This document shows, in pieces, positions 61,344 through 64,000 of a stretch of DNA of 64,000 nucleotides. Source of the DNA: DASXKD01 sp963734725 (GTDB lineage Bacteria; Actinomycetota; Actinomycetes; Streptosporangiales; Streptosporangiaceae); assembly GCA_963734725.1 (NCBI GenBank), contig CAVTIX010000009.1, positions 496,001-560,000 of the forward strand. Direction: 5' to 3'. Positions within the stretch are counted from its first letter, which is position 1. Every line of letters starts with the position of its first letter. The translations under genes were made by a program, and so were the position numbers. Below the pieces are notes generated by a model. The model did not search any database and was not told where the DNA came from. It worked only from the letters and a program-made list of their open reading frames with translations.

Positions 61344-61835
61344 TCATCCGCGCAGCGGGGCGGTTCCGCGCAGCGAGCGAAGCACCAGCGCGGTGTCCAG
61401 GGCCGCCACGACCGCCTCCCAGCCCTTGTCCTCGTGGCTGTCGTCCAGCCCGCACCGGTCACGGGCCTGCTCCAGGGTGTCACAGGTCAGCACCCCGTTG
61501 CCGACGGGGGTTCTGGCGTCGAGCGCGACCCTGGTCAGTCCCGCCGTCACCGCGTCGCAGACGTATTCGAAGTGCGGCGTGCCGCCGCGGATCACCGCTC
61601 CGAGGCAGGCGATGGCATCGTGCGCGGCGGCGAGTTCGGCCGCCACCACCGGCAGTTCCACCGCGCCGGCCACCCGCACCACCAGCGGCTCGGCGATCCC
61701 GCAGGCGCAGGCCGCCGCACAGGCCCGGCGGACCAGGCTGTCGGTGACCTCCGCGTGCCAGCGGGTCGCCACGATGGCCAGCGTCAGCCCGGCCGCGTCC
61801 ACGGTGGCGCCGGCCGGACGGCCTTCGCCGCTCAT
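61344..61835 (-). CDS. ribH: 6,7-dimethyl-8-ribityllumazine synthase
   Basis: Penultimate step of riboflavin synthesis, joining 5-amino-6-ribitylaminouracil with dihydroxybutanone phosphate. Conserved: LAIVATRWHAEVTDSLVRRA, VRVAGAVELPVVAAEL, LGAVIRGGTPHFEYVCDAV and NGVLTCDTLEQARDR. 163 residues. The ATG at 61835 follows GAGGGAGGCAATGAT, the ribosome-binding site carried by repeat copy 3. Confidence 0.96.
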   Translation of the reverse strand: MSGEGRPAGATVDAAGLTLAIVATRWHAEVTDSLVRRACAAACACGIAEPLVVRVAGAVELPVVAAELAAAHDAIACLGAVIRGGTPHFEYVCDAVTAGLTRVALDARTPVGNGVLTCDTLEQARDRCGLDDSHEDKGWEAVVAALDTALVLRSLRGTAPLRG

Positions 61836-61903
61836 ATCATTGCCTCCCTCGCGGGCGCTGCGCATGGTCGTGCCGGAGGCGCGCAAATCGTGGTGCGGGA
61901 GGC
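61836..61903 (-). repeat. dispersed SD-carrying repeat, copy 3 (before ribH)
   Basis: Minus strand: CCTCCC (complement 61897-61902), CGATTTGCGCGCCTCCGGCA, then GCGCCCGCGAGGGAGGCA, with GGGAGG at 61843-61848 just before the ribH ATG. The 5' CCTCCC and 3' GGGAGG are complementary, as are the central GCCTCC and GGAGGC. The remaining 128 bp back to ribBA show no gene. Confidence 0.75.
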
Positions 61904-62031
61904 ACGGGCGCCCGGGGGTTGCCGCCGGGCAACAAAGTCTCGCCGCCGGGAAGCCGCAGCGCGGAGCGATGCGGCGTCGCGGCCCGGCGGCTGCGGCGTG
62001 ACGCGACCCGGGGTCGGTAGCCGCACGCCTG

Positions 62032-63318
62032 TCACCGGGCCCCCGCGAGGCCGCCCTCGCGGCTGGCGTGGTCGTCGCCGTCGGGGACCGACAGCCCGTC
62101 AATCCGGTGGCCGAGGCGGTCCCGCTTGGCGGTGAGGTAGCGGAGGTTTTCCCGCGTCGGCTCGACCGGAAGCGGGACCATGCCGGTCACCTCGATGCCG
62201 CAGGCGGCCAGCCCGGCCACCTTCGCCGGGTTGTTGGTGAGCAGCCGCACCGAGCGCACGCCGAGGTCGGCGAGTATCTGCGCGCCGATGGAGTAGTCCC
62301 GCGCGTCGGCGGGCAGGCCGAGTTCCAGGTTGGCGTCCACCGTGTCCGCGCCGCCGTCCTGCAAGAGGTAGGCGCGCAGCTTGCTGAGCAGGCCGATGCC
62401 CCGTCCCTCGTGACCGCGCAGGTAGCAGACGACGCCCCGGCCCTCCGCGGCGACGGCCGCCATCGCGGCGTCGAGCTGCGCGCCGCAGTCGCAGCGCCGG
62501 GAGCCGAGCACGTCCCCGGTCAGGCATTCGGAATGCACCCGGGCCAGCACATCCTTTCCCTCTCCCAGGTCCCCGAGCGCCAGCGCGATGTGCTCGGTGC
62601 CGTCGACCGAGTCCTGGTAGCCCAGCGCCCGCCACTCGCCGTACGCGTTGGGCAGCCGGGTCTCCACGACCCGGCGGACCATCTGCTCGGAGTGCCGCCG
62701 GAACTCGATGAGCTGCGCGATGGTGATCATCGCCAGGCCGTGCCGGTCGGCGAAGGCGCGCAGCTCGGGAAGCCTGGCCATGGTGCCGTCGTCGTTGAAG
62801 ATCTCGGCCACCACGCCGGCCGGGGTGAGCCCGGCCAGCCGGGCCAGGTCCACCGCGGCCTCGGTGTGCCCGGCGCGGCGGAGCACCCCGCCTTCGGCGT
62901 ACCGCAGCGGGAAGATATGCCCGGGCCGGACGATCTCATAGGGCTCGGTCGCGGAGTCGACGAGGACCCGCACGGTCCGCGCCCGGTCCGCGGCGGAGAT
63001 GCCGGTCGTGATGCCGTCGCGGGCGTCCACGCTGATCGTGAACGCGGTGCCCATGTGCTCCTGGTTGTCGCTGGTCATCGGCGGCAGCTGCAGCCGGTCC
63101 AGGTCCTCGCCGAGCATGGGGGCGCAGATCAGGCCGCGGGCGTACCTAATGGTGAACGCCATCAGCTCCGGGGTGGCTTTGCTGGCCGCGAACACGATGT
63201 CGCCCTCGTTCTCCCGGTTCGCGTCGTCCACCACCACGACCGCGCGGCCCGCCGCGATCTCGGCGACGGCCCGGTCCACACCGTCGAGGGGGACGCTTGG
63301 CGCCTGTGCCGCGGTCAT
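62032..63318 (-). CDS. ribBA: bifunctional 3,4-dihydroxy-2-butanone-4-phosphate synthase / GTP cyclohydrolase II
   Basis: Makes both starting compounds of riboflavin synthesis. N-terminal RibB domain: VVVVDDANRENEGDIVFAAS (acidic metal site), then RPGHIFPLRYAEGGVLRRAG. C-terminal RibA domain: VHSECLTGDVLGSRRCDCGA (zinc cysteines), LRGHEGRGIGLLSKLRAYLL and NNPAKVAGLAACGIEV. 428 residues with a short charged tail. Overlaps ribE by 4 bases. Confidence 0.97.
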   Translation of the reverse strand: MTAAQAPSVPLDGVDRAVAEIAAGRAVVVVDDANRENEGDIVFAASKATPELMAFTIRYARGLICAPMLGEDLDRLQLPPMTSDNQEHMGTAFTISVDARDGITTGISAADRARTVRVLVDSATEPYEIVRPGHIFPLRYAEGGVLRRAGHTEAAVDLARLAGLTPAGVVAEIFNDDGTMARLPELRAFADRHGLAMITIAQLIEFRRHSEQMVRRVVETRLPNAYGEWRALGYQDSVDGTEHIALALGDLGEGKDVLARVHSECLTGDVLGSRRCDCGAQLDAAMAAVAAEGRGVVCYLRGHEGRGIGLLSKLRAYLLQDGGADTVDANLELGLPADARDYSIGAQILADLGVRSVRLLTNNPAKVAGLAACGIEVTGMVPLPVEPTRENLRYLTAKRDRLGHRIDGLSVPDGDDHASREGGLAGAR

Positions 63319-63938
63319 GACCGCACCGCCGCGGGCTCGCTGCGCAGCATCCGCTCTACGTACTTGCCGATCACGTCGGTCTCCAGGTTGACGCCGCTGC
63401 CCGGCTGCACCCGGCCGAGGGTGGTCGCCGCCAGCGTGGCCGGAATGAGGCTGACCTCGAACCAGGGCCGCTCCCCCGGGCCGCCGCCGAGGGCGGACAC
63501 GGTGAGGCTGACGCCGTCCACCGCGATCGAGCCCTTCTCCACCAGATAGCGGGCCAGGCCGGGCGGGACGCTGATCCTGACCACGTCCCAGCGTTCGCCG
63601 GTGACCCGGGACACGACCGTGCCGACGCCGTCCACGTGGCCCTGGACCATGTGGCCGCCGAGGCGGTCGCCGACCCGCAGCGACCGCTCAAGGTTGACCG
63701 GGGCGCCCGGGGCCAGGCCACCGAGCCCGGTACGGTTCAGCGTCTCGGCCATGACGTCGGCGGTGAAGTCCGCGCCGGACAGGCCGGTGACGGTCAGGCA
63801 GGTCCCGTTGACCGCGATCGAGTCGCCCGGCCGCGCGTCGGCGGTGACCTGTTGCCCCCGTACGGTGATCCGGGCCGCGCTGTCGGCACGATCGATCGAT
63901 ACGATCTCGCCGAGTTCTTCCACGATTCCGGTGAACAT
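63315..63938 (-). CDS. ribE: riboflavin synthase (alpha chain)
   Basis: Dismutates two lumazine molecules into riboflavin. Two tandem lumazine-binding repeats: MFTGIVEELGEIVSID to VMAETLNRTGLGGLAPG, then GGHMVQGHVDGVGTVVS to TLGRVQPGSGVNLETDVIG. 207 residues from ATG 63938, after GGAGGAGGCGCAGCCGCGG. Confidence 0.97.
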   Translation of the reverse strand: MFTGIVEELGEIVSIDRADSAARITVRGQQVTADARPGDSIAVNGTCLTVTGLSGADFTADVMAETLNRTGLGGLAPGAPVNLERSLRVGDRLGGHMVQGHVDGVGTVVSRVTGERWDVVRISVPPGLARYLVEKGSIAVDGVSLTVSALGGGPGERPWFEVSLIPATLAATTLGRVQPGSGVNLETDVIGKYVERMLRSEPAAVRS

Positions 63939-63966
63939 CCGCGGCTGCGCCTCCTCCGGGCCGTCC

Positions 63967-64000
63967 TTACGCCGGCTCCGGGGTACGCGCGAACGCGCGA
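63967..64000 (-). CDS. possible end of an upstream gene (partial)
   Basis: On the minus strand a frame entering from the window edge reads RAFARTPEPA and stops at TAA (63967-63969), 28 bp before ribE. In related clusters ribD or a ribulose-phosphate epimerase gene lies here. Only ten codons are visible. Confidence 0.3.
   Translation of the reverse strand, partial: RAFARTPEPA

Noticed and set aside
61836..62102. Upstream extension of ribH to 62102
   Set aside because: It overlaps ribBA and is encoded by the dispersed repeat; the ATG at 61835 has a strong ribosome-binding site and gives the normal length.

Overview
This is high-GC actinobacterial chromosome. The base composition, the many GTG starts, the DivIVA/SepF/YggT division genes beside ftsZ, an actinobacterial-type translational T-box before ileS, and a Streptomyces/Streptosporangiales-like gene order all point to a filamentous actinomycete. 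The species cannot be named from sequence alone. No rRNA, tRNA or CRISPR array was seen.

Layout. 1-2121 (minus): a DUF2567-like membrane protein and hisD, which runs in frame into hisC and off the window edge. 2276-5062 (plus): an ABC-2 exporter and an alpha/beta hydrolase. 5125-10779 (minus): dnaE, an RluD-type pseudouridine synthase, lspA and a DksA/TraR protein. 11080-14459 (plus): T-box and ileS. 14470-34393 (minus): the division and cell-wall (dcw) cluster. In transcription order it reads mraZ, rsmH, ftsL, ftsI, murE, murF, mraY, ftsW, murG, murC, ftsQ, ftsZ, yggS, sepF, yggT, divIVA and a low-complexity membrane protein. murD and yfiH are missing from their usual places. 34907-39811 (plus): moxR, DUF58 and a transglutaminase operon. 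39952-45719: DUF3040, dinB and a methyltransferase; a VC0807-like membrane protein; nusB, efp and an M24 peptidase. 45854-50004 (plus): a PadR regulator, a DrrAB-like ABC exporter and a polysaccharide deacetylase. 50225-55551 (minus): an LLM oxidoreductase, the shikimate genes aroC-aroK-aroB-aroQ, and an SseB protein. 55701-58436 (plus): two unknown proteins, two MITEs and an aldose epimerase. 58433-64000 (minus): a MobA/MocA-like cytidylyltransferase, XdhC, and ribE-ribBA-ribH-hisG.

Most genes form tight operons with 1-8 base overlaps, so translational coupling is widespread. The dcw genes make lipid II, flip it and polymerise it at the septum, with FtsZ, SepF and DivIVA placing the machinery. 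The aro and rib genes supply chorismate and riboflavin.

Most unusual points: (1) a repeat of about 65 bp present three times (47828, 53515, 61836). Each copy sits at a junction inside an operon, places a GGGAGG ribosome-binding site before the next start codon, and contains anti-SD segments able to hide that site. (2) An in-frame HisD-HisC fusion with an Ala/Pro linker. (3) A family of 160-180 bp MITEs, two of which supply the last base of the upstream gene's stop codon. (4) Loss of murD from an otherwise full dcw cluster. (5) Two likely frameshifts, in the DUF58 gene and the methyltransferase gene, where the restored frame ends exactly at the overlapping start of the next gene.
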